Below the pieces are notes generated by a model. It made no database searches and was not told where the DNA came from. It saw nothing but the letters and a program-made list of their open reading frames with translations. From Pseudomonas sp. UBA4617 (GTDB lineage Bacteria; Pseudomonadota; Gammaproteobacteria; Pseudomonadales; Pseudomonadaceae), in NCBI RefSeq assembly GCF_002386445.1, contig NZ_DGIR01000027.1, positions 209,883-273,882 of the forward strand: 64,000 nucleotides of DNA, given 5' to 3'. Positions 1-10,128 of the stretch are shown one piece after another (the first letter of the stretch is position 1; every line of letters starts with the position of its first letter). Position numbers and translations under genes: made by a program.

Positions 1-3000
1 CGCCAAACAACAGGTCGGCACCGTCCAGACCGGAGATCACGTCGTTGCCCGCACTGCCGCTCAGTACATCCGGACCGTTGGTGCCTACCAGCGTCAAGGC
101 AGGCACTGGCGCGGTTGCCGCTGAAGTTACTGCCTCCTGCGCGCCGAAGCCATCGGTGTAGCGCACGATCACCCGCAGTTGCTGACCTCCCTGATCCAGG
201 CCCGGGGTGAAGGTGACCGCAGTGGCACCGATGATGTTGGTGAAGATGCCGCCAGTACCTTGCTGCCACTGGAAGCTGAACGCACCCAGCCCGTCCAGGT
301 CGGCAATACTGCCGGTAAGTGCCGTCAGCGTCTGCCCCAGGGCTGGCGTGGTATCGCTGATCAGCACGGCACCGCCAGGTGCATCATTGACATTGGCCAC
401 CGGGTCGAGGATGTCGGAAGCAATGCTTTCCTGCACCCCGAAGTCATCCACGTAGCTGACCACTACCCGCATGTTCTGCCCCACCTGGTCCTGGGTAAGG
501 ACGAAGGTGCTGCTGATGGCGCCAGCAATGTTGACCCAGCCAAGGCCTCGGTTGGACTGCCACTGGAAGGTGAATTGGGGGTTGCTCAGGCCGTCGGCAT
601 CAACGATGGTTGCCGGGTTGACGGTGAGGGTCTGGTTCTGCACCAGCAGCCCGGTCACGGTCGGCCCGGCGCTCGGAGCGCTGTTCGGCGCCGAATCGAC
701 GATTTCCAGCGTGCCCTTGGCATCCTGGTACACCCCGCGTACGCGGATGTTCAGGCCCGCCACATCATCCGTGACCCGGTAAGTGGTGCCGGTAGCCCGC
801 GACACTTCTCCGGCAGCGACAAAGGTAATGTCTTCATAGACGCCCGAACCTGGCAGCGTCTCGACTTGCCAGTAGTACGCCACAGGGCCGTTGACGGCAC
901 CGCTCGCATTGCCGGCGCCGACATTGTCGGCATCGTGCACCGCCAGGTTGCTTACCCGCAGCAGCTGGCCGCTGACCGAGGTGTCATTGCGCAGCCCGGT
1001 GGCAGCGTCGAGGATTGCCAGGTTGCCGGTCGGCCCGGCGTTGACGGCAGTGCCCACCCCGGAAGCCTGCGAGCTGTCCGAGAACTGCAGGCGCTCGATG
1101 CCGGTCAGGCGGTCGACGCCGTCACGGCCTGCTACCAGGTCGGTAACGATCACCGCGTTGCCATCGACCACCACGCTGTAGTCGCTCGCTACCCCTGAGA
1201 ACACTGCCGTGTCATAGCTGTCGGTGCCGTCGAGGATTTCCCGCACGATCACCAGCTGGCCCGGGTTGTAGGTGCCATTGAGCATCAGCGGCACCATCGC
1301 CTCCATGCTGTCGTAGCTGGCGATTTCCGGGCCGGTCCCGTCGCTGTTGGCGCGCACGCTGATGCGCACGTTCAGCCACTTGTCACCGTCGAGGACATCG
1401 TCGCCGCCACGGCCTTCGATCAGGTCGCTGCCGCTGCCGCCGAGGATGATGTTGCCACCGTCGTAGAACGTCGCGCCGGCGGCCAGCAGGCCCGACAGGC
1501 CGTTGATCAGGCCAATGTTGGTCAGCACGCTGCCGTGGGCGCCGTTGGTCGGCAGGCTGGCAGCGTCTGCGTTGTCACCACGCAGGAAGTCGCCATGCGC
1601 CGACCCCGACAGGCCTTCCATGATATCGAAGCGCACCAGGGTAGAAGCGCCCGAGCCCGGTACTGGCGGCACATCGAAGAAGCGGTCGCTGTAGTCGATG
1701 GTCACGCCCTGGGCCAGGCCCTTGAAGGTCGCCCAGTCGTAGCCGGAGCCACCGATGTAGCGGTCACCGAAGCCCAGGCTGCCGACCATGATGTCATCGC
1801 CGCCTTCACCGTTGAACTTGTCGTTCTCGTTGCCGCCGATGAACACGTCGTTGCCGATGACCGGGTCGTTGCCGAGCGGGTCGAAGTTGTCGCCAGGCGC
1901 ACCGTCCGAGGTGCCCTTCTCGATCCAGTCGTCGCCTTCGTTGCCCATGTCCTGCTCATTGGCCTTGCTGCCCAGGATAAAGTCGTTGCCCTGGCCGCCA
2001 ATGGCTTCGGAGGCATCCTCACCGGTGACGATGAAGTCATTGCCGAAACCGCCGATGATCAGGTTGACGCCATTACCACCGTGCAGCACATCGTTGCCGT
2101 CGCCGCCCTGGATATTGTCGTCACCGCCCATGTCGCTGATGATGTCGTCGCCGGCACCGCCACGCAGCTGATCGTTGCCGTCGCCACCCTCGATGCGGTC
2201 GTTGCCGCCATCGCCCCAGACCGTATCGTCACCCTCGCTGGACACCAGGATGTCGTTACCCTCGGTGCCACCCAGCACGATGTGCTCTGCACCGGCATAA
2301 CGGATGTAGTTGGTGTCCGGGCCAGCCGTGAGCGGGCTGTCGCGGAACACCACCTGCTCGCCGTTTTCGCCCAGTGGGTCGACATTGCCCAGGCCTTCGT
2401 TGAACTGCTTGCTCTGGTCCACTTCCAGGTAGAAGCCTGGGTCGGAGAACACCAGGCCCGGCAGGTGGGTGGCCGAGGTGTTGGCCATGATCAGCTTGGC
2501 GAACGAGTTGCTTTCCAGCTCGGCGTTCATCGACAGGCCGGCAGTGCGTTCCAGGTAGTAGAAGCGGTCGCCGTCCTGCAGTTTCTCCATCTGGTTTTCG
2601 AACACGAAGTTGAAGGTGGTGCCGAGCATGCCGCCGAACGGGGTTTTCGCTTCGGCCAGGCCGCCAATCCACAGGTCGATGGCATCGACCCCGGTCACGG
2701 TCACCGCGCGCAGGTCATCGACAGTGCCCAGTACGCCATCCTTGCCAGGCAAGGTGACGTTGGCATAGGCGCCAGTGCTGTTGAGGAAGTCCAGGCGATC
2801 GGCTGGCGCGCCGTCGCCACCGAACACCAGGGCCATGGCTGCCGCACGCTTCTCAAGCAACGTGGTGGCGTCGGTGATGGTGCTGTGGGTGCCGTAGGCG
2901 GCGATGAAGTTGATCAGCGACTCCGGATGTTTCAGGTGCTGCACCAGGTCGACCCAGCTGGTGTACGGCTTGAGCTGGGTGTCGCCGGTCTGCGCATAGA

Positions 3001-6000
3001 TGTCGCGACGCACGGCATTCAGCGAAGGGATGCCAACGTCGCGGCCACGGGCGATGTTGATCGCCGGCAGGTCAAGCGGCAGGCCGAGCAGGTTGTTGCG
3101 CAGCGCCTCGGTGACGAACTCGTCGATTTCGTTGCCGGCCTGGCGGGTGACCCCGCGCACGATGGCGCTGGTGGCATCCTCGGGAGTGACGCCACTGGCG
3201 GCATACGCCAGCGGGTTGAGGAACGCCGCGATCAGGCCCAGTTGCTGGTCCGGGTTGGCACTGGCCGGGTCCTGGATGACGTTGAAGTCGACATCGAAGC
3301 GGTCGACGGTCTCGGTCAGCATCGAGTGGCCGAAGCGGTACACGGTGTGGGCGAACTCGGCCACGATCGATGCATCGAGGTCGACGTCGTACACCTGGGT
3401 CGGGGCAAAGAACAGGTCGACCCGTGGTTGCACGGTGCGGGCGAACTCCTCGAACACCAGGTGCTGGTACTGCATTTCGGTACCGAACTTGGCCGCCTGG
3501 AACAGCCGCTCGCCATTCCACACCAGCGCGTCGATCTCGGCCTGGCTGGCCGGCAGCGCGGTCAGCGGGTTGAGCAGCCACTCGTTGAGGAACGCCAGGT
3601 CGCCCGAATCGAGCACGGTGTCCTTGGTCTGTGCCACCAGCCGATTGTGCTCGGCGTGGAAGATCGCATGCACGGCGGTCAGGCCGATGTTTTCATTGAC
3701 CCGGCCGTCGCCGGCTATGTAGTGCGCATCCAGCAGTTCATTGTCGTAAGCCAGGTTGGCACCGGTCTGCGGGTTCACCGGCACGGCGTTGCCGGTGTCG
3801 GTGTCGGCATCCGGCACCAGCACCCCAGCGCTGAACACCGGTACGGCATTGTGGGCGATGTCGGCGAGGAACTGGTGGCCGGTACGCACGGCGTTGGTCA
3901 GGTCGATCGGCGCCGCCGGGTTGCCTTCGACCTGCTGGTCGTCGGCCGTGCCGGCAATGCCATCAGCGCCTTTCATGATCACCATCGGGAAGCCATTGGG
4001 CCCCTTGATGAAGTTGCCGTAGGCGTCGGTTGCCAGCAGCGGTACGTTGTCCACATCGGCGTCGGTCAGGTTGATGCCGAGCACGTCGCGGGCCTGGGCC
4101 TTGACTACCTTCCAGGTCGCCATGCCGCCGATTTCGGTGTCGTCAGCGGTACCGTAGCGGCCGTCGGCGCCCAGGTCCCGGTTGGTGATCAATTGGCCGG
4201 TGGCAACAGGCCCGCCATCGGTCAGCACGTAGCCGCGCAGGAACACCTGGTGCGAAGGATGAGAGCTGTAGGTCTGGTTCTGGTCCACGAACGGCGTGGT
4301 GGTATTGGTGTGCTCGCGAATATCGTCGGCCGTGCCAAGCACGCCATCCGCGCCGGGCAGGTTGGTGGCCCGGGTGACCACCATGAAGTTGGTGAAACCG
4401 CCCTCCACGTACAGCGGGTCATCCGGTTTCAGCGGGATGTAGATGGTCCCCGAACCGCCCTTGGTCACCAGGTCCAGGCCATGGTCGAAGAACTGCCCGA
4501 AGAAGGTCATCCAGGCGTTGAACGGCGCGGACAGGCCAGCATCGGCGGCAGTGTTCTCGAACAGGTACACGTCGTGGTCGTCGGCAGTGCCGAACTGGCC
4601 GTCCAGGCCCGGGCTGGCGACGATGCGCACGCCATCCTTGAGCACGTCGTCATTGCCAGGCGTGCCGAAGTTGAGCACGCCGTCCGCACCGGCGTCATAC
4701 GCCGTGGCATAGGCGGCCGGGTTGTTGGAGGTCTGGTCGACGACCAGGTTGCTGATGGTGCGCGGCTGCGAATCGAACACCGGGCCGCTGGTCTGCTGGT
4801 ACGAGGAGCCCGGAATGGCTGGCGAGCCGGGGCCGAAGAAGCCGGCCGGTGCGCCTTCGGCCGGGTTGAACACCGGGTCGGTCACGCGCGGGAAGACGTT
4901 GTCGGCGGCACCGAACCCGGTATTGTCGATGCCATTGAGGTTCATCAGGTTGTTGTTCGAACCGTCGACCGCGCGCAGGCCCAGTGGCGCGCGGATGTTG
5001 GGCAGCAGCGAGAGGATGTCCGCCCCGTTGGCATCGGCCTCGGCGATCTTGATCTGGTCGAGGATGAAGTTGAGGTCGGAGCGCACCATGTGCAGGCCGG
5101 CGCCGCCGGCAGTGGCATCCACCACTGGCGTGGCTGGCGTCGGTACCACAGGCGCACCCGGCTGTACCACGGTCGTGGGTTGCGAGAACAGCACCTCGGT
5201 GGTGCCGTGGGCGTCCTGGTACATCGCCTTGACCCGCAGGCTCAGCCCGGCCAGGTCCGGCGACACCTTGAAGGTGGTGCCGTCGGCGCTCTGGAACGCC
5301 AGGTCGCCGGCCGGCAGCAGGATGATGTCCTCGAACACACCACTGCCGGGGGTGGCCTCGAACTGCCAGTAGTACGACACCGAGCGGTCGGCGAGCGTGC
5401 CGAGCGGGTTGGCGGCGCTGATGTTGTCGGCATCCAGCACGCCGGCCACGTTCACCGTCAGCACATCGCCCACGGTAATCGCACCGCCGTTGCCGTCGGT
5501 GATGGCCGGGCCGCCGGTGGGTTGGACGTTCAGCCCTTCCACCAGCACGCGCTGGCTGTCGGCGAACTGCAGGCGTTCGATGTGCAGCAAGGTATCCACG
5601 CCATCGCGACCCGCCACATTGTCGGTCACGGTCCACACATCATCGGCAGTGTCGAGCGTACCTTTGGTGTTCTGCGTCACCGTGTACTCGCCCTGCAACC
5701 CGGAGAACACCGCCGTGTCGAAGGCCGCACCACCGCTCGAGGTGCCGGGCAGGATCTCGCGCACGGCCTTGAGCTGGCCGGGGTTGTAGGTGCGGTCGAG
5801 CATGAACGGGATCATGTCGGCCATGCTGTCGAAGCTGGCGATCTCGGGGCCGGTGTGATTGATGTCATCCGCGGCATACACGGCGATGCGCACGTTGAGC
5901 CACTTGTCACCGTCGATCAGGTCATCGCCGCCACGGCCTTCGATCAGGTCGCTGCCATTGCCGCCCAGCATGATGTTGCCGGTGGCAAAGCCGGTGGTCG

Positions 6001-9000
6001 GTAACCCGGCATCGGCCAGAAACTGCTGCAGGCCGCGAATCAGCGCAACATTGGTCAAGGCGCTGCCGGTGGCACCACCATGGTTGAGGATGGTCACGGC
6101 ATCGACGTTGTCGCCCTTGAGCACATCGGCGAAGTTCGAACCGGACACGCCCTCCACCTCGGCAAAGCGGTCGAGGATGGAGGCCGGCGATGCGCCGACC
6201 GGGTTGAACACGCCAGCGTTCTGGTTCGGCGCGTTGCCATGAGGCTGAGCCAGGGCGGCCAGGGTCAGGTCGACGGTGACGCCGACCTGGTCATTCTTGT
6301 TGGTGATCCAGTCGAAACCGGACATGCCGTCCATCTTGTCCTGGGCGTCACTGCCGACGAAGATGTCGTCGCCACCCTCGCCGATCATCTCGTCGAAGCC
6401 GGCGCCGCCGACGAAGATATCGTTGCCGACCACTTCGTCACCCAGCAGCGGCGCGAAGTTGTCGCCTGGGGCACCGTCCTGGGTACCCTTCTCGATCCAG
6501 TCATCGCCTTCGTTGCCGGTAGGTGGCAGGTTGGTCTTGGCGCCAAGAATGAAGTCATCGCCCTGGCCACCGAAGGTGGTGGAGATGTCTTCGGTAGTGA
6601 TGATGAAGTCCTGGCCGTTGCCGCCGAGGATCAGGTTACCGGCCACCAGCATGCTGCCGGCGACGATCACGTCGTTGCCATCGTTACCTTCCAGGCGGTT
6701 GTCGCCGAACGAGTCGGTGATGATGTCGTCACCGGCGCCACCCAGCACCGCGTCATTGCCTGCGCCGCCTTCAAGGGTGTCGTTGCCGGCATCACCGTAG
6801 ACGGTATCGTCGCCTTCACCGGAGATGATGATGTCGTTGCCGGCGGTACCACCCAGCACCACATGATCTTCACCGGTGTAGTGCAGGAAGTTGCTGTCGG
6901 GGCCCACGGTATCCGGGTTGTCGCGAATCACCAGCGGTACGATTTCTACCCCGTTGACCTGGATCCCGCCAGTCGGGTCGGCCCGGCCATCGGCGCCCAG
7001 GCCGGTGAACTGGTTGGCCTGGTTCACCTCGAGGGTGAACGTTGGCGTGAGGAACACGGTGTTGGACAGGTGGGTCACGTCGGAGTTGAGCATGATCAGC
7101 TTGGCGAAGGAGTTGTTCTCCAGCTCCGTGCCGAAGTTGAGGCCCGCCGTGCGCGCCAGGTAGTAGAAGCGGTCGCCGTTCTGCAGGGCTTCCAGTTGCG
7201 TTTCAAAGACGAAGTTGAAACTGGAGCCAAGCATGCCGCCAAACGGCATCTTCTGCTCGGCCAGGCCGCCGACCCAGAAGTCGATGGCATCGACACCGGT
7301 CACGGTCACGCCGCTGATGTCATCGGCGGTGCCGGCGATGCCGTCAGCGCCGGGCAGCGTCACGTTGGCATACGCACCCGTGCCGTTGAGGAAGTCCAGG
7401 CGGTCGGCTGGCGCACCGTCACCACCGAGCACCAGCGCCACCGCAGCGGCGCGCTTGTCGGCTTCGGTGGTGGCCCCGGTGATGGTGCCGTGGGTGCCGT
7501 AGGCCGCGATGAAGTTGATCAGCGACGCCGCGTGCTTGAGGTGGTCGGCAAAGTCGACCCAGCTGATGTACGGCTTGAGCTGGCTGTCGCCGGACATTGC
7601 ATGGAATTCACGGCGCGCCTCGTTCAGGGTGGGAATACCGGTGTCGCGGCCACGGGCGATGTTCAGTGCCGGCAGGTCCAGCGGCAGGCCAAGCAGGTTG
7701 TTGCGCAGCGCCTCGGTGACGAATTCATCGATCTCGTTACCCAGTTGACGGGTAACGCCACGGATGATCGCGCCAGCCGCCTCATCGGCGGTGGCCCCAC
7801 TGCCGGCGAAGGCCAGTGGGTTGAGGAAGGCGGCGATCAGGCCAAGCTGCTGGTCGGGGTTGTTGGGGTCGGCGGATAGCGGGTTGAACGCCGGGTCGAA
7901 GCGGTCGACGGTTTCAGTCAGCATCGAGTGGCCGAAGCGGTACACCACGTGGGCAAACTCGGCGAGGATGGCCGGGTTGATCGAAGTGTCGTAGCCGTTG
8001 GGGGCGAGAAACTCGTCGATCTGCGGCTGAATGGTGCGGGCGAACTCTTCGAACACCAGGTGCTGGTACTGCATCTCGGTGCCGAACTTGGCAGCCTGGA
8101 ACAGCCGCTCGCCATCCCATACCAGCGCAGCGATCTCGGCGGGCGTGGTGGGGATGGCGGTGACATCGTCGATCAACCACTGGTTGAGGAACGCCAGGTC
8201 GCCAGCCGCCAGCAAGGTGTCCTTGGTCTGCTGCACCAGGCGGTTGTGCTCGGAGTGGAACACATGGTGCACGGCGGTCAGGCCGATGTTCTCGTTCACC
8301 CGGCCGTCACCGGCGATGTAGTGGGCGTCGAGCAGTTCGTTGTCATAGGTCAGGTTGGCGCCACCCGGCCCTACCGGCTGCGCATTGCCGACGGCGGTGT
8401 CGGCATCGGCCTGCAGCACACCGCCCACCACCACGGGCGCAGCATTGTGGGCAATATCGTCGAGGAATGCATGCCCGGTGCTCACCGCATTGGCCAGACT
8501 GATCGGTGCGGCGCGGTTGCCTTCGACCAGCGTAGTGACGTCGTCGGCAGTGCCGGCGATGCCGTCGGCGCCATTGCTCACGCGCATCACCACCTGCGGC
8601 ATGCCGTTAGGCCCGCGCAGGAAGTTGCCGTAGGCGTCGGTGGCCAGCAGCGGCACGCGGTGCACGTCGGCGTCGGTCAGGTTGATGCCGAGCAGGTCGC
8701 GGGCCTGGGCCTTGACCACTGCCCAGGTGGCCATGCCGCCGCTTTCGCCGCTGCCATCGTCGCTGGTTCCGAACAGGCCATCGGCACCGAGGTCGCGGTT
8801 GGTGATCAGCCGCCCGGTCGCCACCGGGTCGCCGGCCGCGTTCAGCGTGTATTCGCGCAGGAACACCTGATGCGAGGGATGCGAGCTGTAGGTCTGGCTC
8901 TGGTCAACGAACGGTGACGTGGTGTTGGTCTGGCCGTCATCGGCGGTGCCCACCACGCCGTCGGCACCGGTGGTGCGGACGGCGCGCGACAGCACCATGA

Positions 9001-9577
9001 AGTTGGTCGGGCTGTTTGGATCGAACAGCGGGTCGTCCGGCTGCAGCGGGATGAACACGATGTCGGTGCCGCTCTTGGTAACCAGGTCCAGGCCATGGTC
9101 GAAGAACTGGCCAAAGAAGGTCATCCAGGCGTTGAAGCCGGCGGTCAGGCCGACATCGGGCGACACGTTGGGGATGAAGAACACCTCGGTGTCGTCGGCG
9201 GTGCCGAACACCCCATCGATGCCGGGGCTGATCACCGGCGCAGCGTCACCATTGGCCTCGACTGCGGCCGGGTTGTTACCTGTCTGGTCGACGATGAGGT
9301 TGCTGATGGTGCGCGGCTGCGAATCGACGACCGTACCGGTGCCGGCATAGTCACCGCTGAAGGAAGGGCTGAGCAGGCGCAGGAACGAGTTGTCAGCGGC
9401 ACCGAACTCGCTTTGCCCGGTCACCAGGTTGTTGTAACTGCCGTCCACGGTACGCAGGCCGAACGGTACCTGGCTGTTGGGCAGCAGGTCGCTCAGGCTG
9501 GCGCCATCGGCGTGGGCTTCGGCGATGAAGATCTGTTGCAGGATGAATTCCAGGTCCGACTTGCTGAAATTGGCCAT
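1..9577 (-). CDS. pepA: Giant secreted two-module haem peroxidase with RTX repeats (3' end outside window)
   Basis: The frame stays open for at least 3192 codons and runs off the left edge, so the C-terminal secretion signal is not visible. Start ATG at 9577 follows GAGG. There are two animal-type haem peroxidase modules. Module 1 (about residues 1-890) has FGQFFDHG with distal H161, the SEHNRL helix at E443 and proximal YRFGHS H550. Module 2 (about 1495-2400) repeats these at H1699, E1976 and H2084. Each is followed by GGxGxD-type RTX nonapeptides (about 900-1010 and 2425-2620) and by Ig-like segments with DADN/DADG...YYWQ or FQWQ. Ten insertions match GxDGxxGTxDD, five per module. I recall this motif as the Ca-binding insertion described for KT2440 PP_2561, named PepA there (not the aminopeptidase PepA). 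The divergent type I secretion operon is the likely exporter. Its physiological substrate is unknown to me. Confidence 0.93.
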   Translation of the reverse strand, partial: MANFSKSDLEFILQQIFIAEAHADGASLSDLLPNSQVPFGLRTVDGSYNNLVTGQSEFGAADNSFLRLLSPSFSGDYAGTGTVVDSQPRTISNLIVDQTGNNPAAVEANGDAAPVISPGIDGVFGTADDTEVFFIPNVSPDVGLTAGFNAWMTFFGQFFDHGLDLVTKSGTDIVFIPLQPDDPLFDPNSPTNFMVLSRAVRTTGADGVVGTADDGQTNTTSPFVDQSQTYSSHPSHQVFLREYTLNAAGDPVATGRLITNRDLGADGLFGTSDDGSGESGGMATWAVVKAQARDLLGINLTDADVHRVPLLATDAYGNFLRGPNGMPQVVMRVSNGADGIAGTADDVTTLVEGNRAAPISLANAVSTGHAFLDDIAHNAAPVVVGGVLQADADTAVGNAQPVGPGGANLTYDNELLDAHYIAGDGRVNENIGLTAVHHVFHSEHNRLVQQTKDTLLAAGDLAFLNQWLIDDVTAIPTTPAEIAALVWDGERLFQAAKFGTEMQYQHLVFEEFARTIQPQIDEFLAPNGYDTSINPAILAEFAHVVYRFGHSMLTETVDRFDPAFNPLSADPNNPDQQLGLIAAFLNPLAFAGSGATADEAAGAIIRGVTRQLGNEIDEFVTEALRNNLLGLPLDLPALNIARGRDTGIPTLNEARREFHAMSGDSQLKPYISWVDFADHLKHAASLINFIAAYGTHGTITGATTEADKRAAAVALVLGGDGAPADRLDFLNGTGAYANVTLPGADGIAGTADDISGVTVTGVDAIDFWVGGLAEQKMPFGGMLGSSFNFVFETQLEALQNGDRFYYLARTAGLNFGTELENNSFAKLIMLNSDVTHLSNTVFLTPTFTLEVNQANQFTGLGADGRADPTGGIQVNGVEIVPLVIRDNPDTVGPDSNFLHYTGEDHVVLGGTAGNDIIISGEGDDTVYGDAGNDTLEGGAGNDAVLGGAGDDIITDSFGDNRLEGNDGNDVIVAGSMLVAGNLILGGNGQDFIITTEDISTTFGGQGDDFILGAKTNLPPTGNEGDDWIEKGTQDGAPGDNFAPLLGDEVVGNDIFVGGAGFDEMIGEGGDDIFVGSDAQDKMDGMSGFDWITNKNDQVGVTVDLTLAALAQPHGNAPNQNAGVFNPVGASPASILDRFAEVEGVSGSNFADVLKGDNVDAVTILNHGGATGSALTNVALIRGLQQFLADAGLPTTGFATGNIMLGGNGSDLIEGRGGDDLIDGDKWLNVRIAVYAADDINHTGPEIASFDSMADMIPFMLDRTYNPGQLKAVREILPGTSSGGAAFDTAVFSGLQGEYTVTQNTKGTLDTADDVWTVTDNVAGRDGVDTLLHIERLQFADSQRVLVEGLNVQPTGGPAITDGNGGAITVGDVLTVNVAGVLDADNISAANPLGTLADRSVSYYWQFEATPGSGVFEDIILLPAGDLAFQSADGTTFKVSPDLAGLSLRVKAMYQDAHGTTEVLFSQPTTVVQPGAPVVPTPATPVVDATAGGAGLHMVRSDLNFILDQIKIAEADANGADILSLLPNIRAPLGLRAVDGSNNNLMNLNGIDNTGFGAADNVFPRVTDPVFNPAEGAPAGFFGPGSPAIPGSSYQQTSGPVFDSQPRTISNLVVDQTSNNPAAYATAYDAGADGVLNFGTPGNDDVLKDGVRIVASPGLDGQFGTADDHDVYLFENTAADAGLSAPFNAWMTFFGQFFDHGLDLVTKGGSGTIYIPLKPDDPLYVEGGFTNFMVVTRATNLPGADGVLGTADDIREHTNTTTPFVDQNQTYSSHPSHQVFLRGYVLTDGGPVATGQLITNRDLGADGRYGTADDTEIGGMATWKVVKAQARDVLGINLTDADVDNVPLLATDAYGNFIKGPNGFPMVIMKGADGIAGTADDQQVEGNPAAPIDLTNAVRTGHQFLADIAHNAVPVFSAGVLVPDADTDTGNAVPVNPQTGANLAYDNELLDAHYIAGDGRVNENIGLTAVHAIFHAEHNRLVAQTKDTVLDSGDLAFLNEWLLNPLTALPASQAEIDALVWNGERLFQAAKFGTEMQYQHLVFEEFARTVQPRVDLFFAPTQVYDVDLDASIVAEFAHTVYRFGHSMLTETVDRFDVDFNVIQDPASANPDQQLGLIAAFLNPLAYAASGVTPEDATSAIVRGVTRQAGNEIDEFVTEALRNNLLGLPLDLPAINIARGRDVGIPSLNAVRRDIYAQTGDTQLKPYTSWVDLVQHLKHPESLINFIAAYGTHSTITDATTLLEKRAAAMALVFGGDGAPADRLDFLNSTGAYANVTLPGKDGVLGTVDDLRAVTVTGVDAIDLWIGGLAEAKTPFGGMLGTTFNFVFENQMEKLQDGDRFYYLERTAGLSMNAELESNSFAKLIMANTSATHLPGLVFSDPGFYLEVDQSKQFNEGLGNVDPLGENGEQVVFRDSPLTAGPDTNYIRYAGAEHIVLGGTEGNDILVSSEGDDTVWGDGGNDRIEGGDGNDQLRGGAGDDIISDMGGDDNIQGGDGNDVLHGGNGVNLIIGGFGNDFIVTGEDASEAIGGQGNDFILGSKANEQDMGNEGDDWIEKGTSDGAPGDNFDPLGNDPVIGNDVFIGGNENDKFNGEGGDDIMVGSLGFGDRYIGGSGYDWATFKGLAQGVTIDYSDRFFDVPPVPGSGASTLVRFDIMEGLSGSAHGDFLRGDNADAASLPTNGAHGSVLTNIGLINGLSGLLAAGATFYDGGNIILGGSGSDLIEGRGGDDVLDGDKWLNVRISVRANSDGTGPEIASYDSMEAMVPLMLNGTYNPGQLVIVREILDGTDSYDTAVFSGVASDYSVVVDGNAVIVTDLVAGRDGVDRLTGIERLQFSDSSQASGVGTAVNAGPTGNLAILDAATGLRNDTSVSGQLLRVSNLAVHDADNVGAGNASGAVNGPVAYYWQVETLPGSGVYEDITFVAAGEVSRATGTTYRVTDDVAGLNIRVRGVYQDAKGTLEIVDSAPNSAPSAGPTVTGLLVQNQTLTVNPATIVDADGLSNPQFTFQWQSNRGLGWVNIAGAISSTFVLTQDQVGQNMRVVVSYVDDFGVQESIASDILDPVANVNDAPGGAVLISDTTPALGQTLTALTGSIADLDGLGAFSFQWQQGTGGIFTNIIGATAVTFTPGLDQGGQQLRVIVRYTDGFGAQEAVTSAATAPVPALTLVGTNGPDVLSGSAGNDVISGLDGADLLFG

Positions 9578-10128
9578 TTCGAATTGCCCTCGATCTGTCG
9601 GGAGATGACACACAGGGCAACAGGGTCCTTCCCGCGCCCAGTCAGTGTTGACGTGCGCAGTTTCTGGTTCGGGGTTCTGGGGGCAGTTGGGCACTACGGT
9701 TGTGCAATCGCCACTGGCCTCATCGCCGGCAAGCGGGCTCCCTCAGGAAAGCGGGAACCGTGTAAACGGTGCGGTACAGCTGTAACGCACACGCATCGAC
9801 CCCAGCTCGCATGGGGGTCCGAATACACCAGACTAAAGTCGCAGAACAAAAGGTTGTCAATATTTCGTCAACAAATTCGCATGGCGATGATAACGCGCTG
9901 CAAATAGCTGTTTTTTTGGCACTTATAAAAAGTTCAATGTATTCATAGAGCAAAATGATATTACTGCGCGTTTCGTCGCAACCTACGCTCCAGCATGTGG
10001 GAGCAACGCAGCGTCTTGGACCATTTCGCCCCCAGAGCGAACCGCCTGCGAGCCGACCAGAAGCCACGACTACCGCTGTACGGGGCGCCGCAACGGCCTT
10101 CCCGTTTTGTGATGAAGGGAGGCCGCTG
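9578..10128. other. Divergent intergenic region between peroxidase and secretion operon (551 nt)
   Basis: This stretch holds the 5' regions of both transcription units. Its middle (about 9840-9960) is markedly AT-richer than its surroundings and is the likely promoter core. On the + strand TTGGCA near 9917 with a TATTCA about 18 nt on is a weak promoter candidate for the secretion genes. I see no convincing small gene or RNA here. The open frame that continues upstream of 10129 reads as non-coding sequence. Confidence 0.5.
9832..9860 (-). promoter_or_regulatory. Candidate sigma-70 promoter for the giant peroxidase gene
   Basis: On the minus strand there is a perfect -35 TTGACA (9855-9860), a 17-bp spacer and a -10-like TTTAGT (9832-9837). 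It would start transcription near 9825 and leave a leader of about 250 nt before the ATG at 9577. A second TTGACG lies just upstream, giving a TTGACG/TTGACA direct repeat. The -10 is imperfect, so this is a prediction only. Confidence 0.4.

Noticed and set aside
1535..6004. A very long open frame on the + strand opposite the giant peroxidase gene, and a similar one at 6080-7879
   Set aside because: These are antisense shadows of a repetitive, high-GC gene. They are V/A/H-rich with no domain, while the minus strand gives clear peroxidase and RTX motifs.
9955..10128. A 58-codon N-terminal extension of the secretion ABC transporter
   Set aside because: The sequence before 10129 does not resemble any ABC N-terminus, and a good ribosome site directly precedes ATG 10129.
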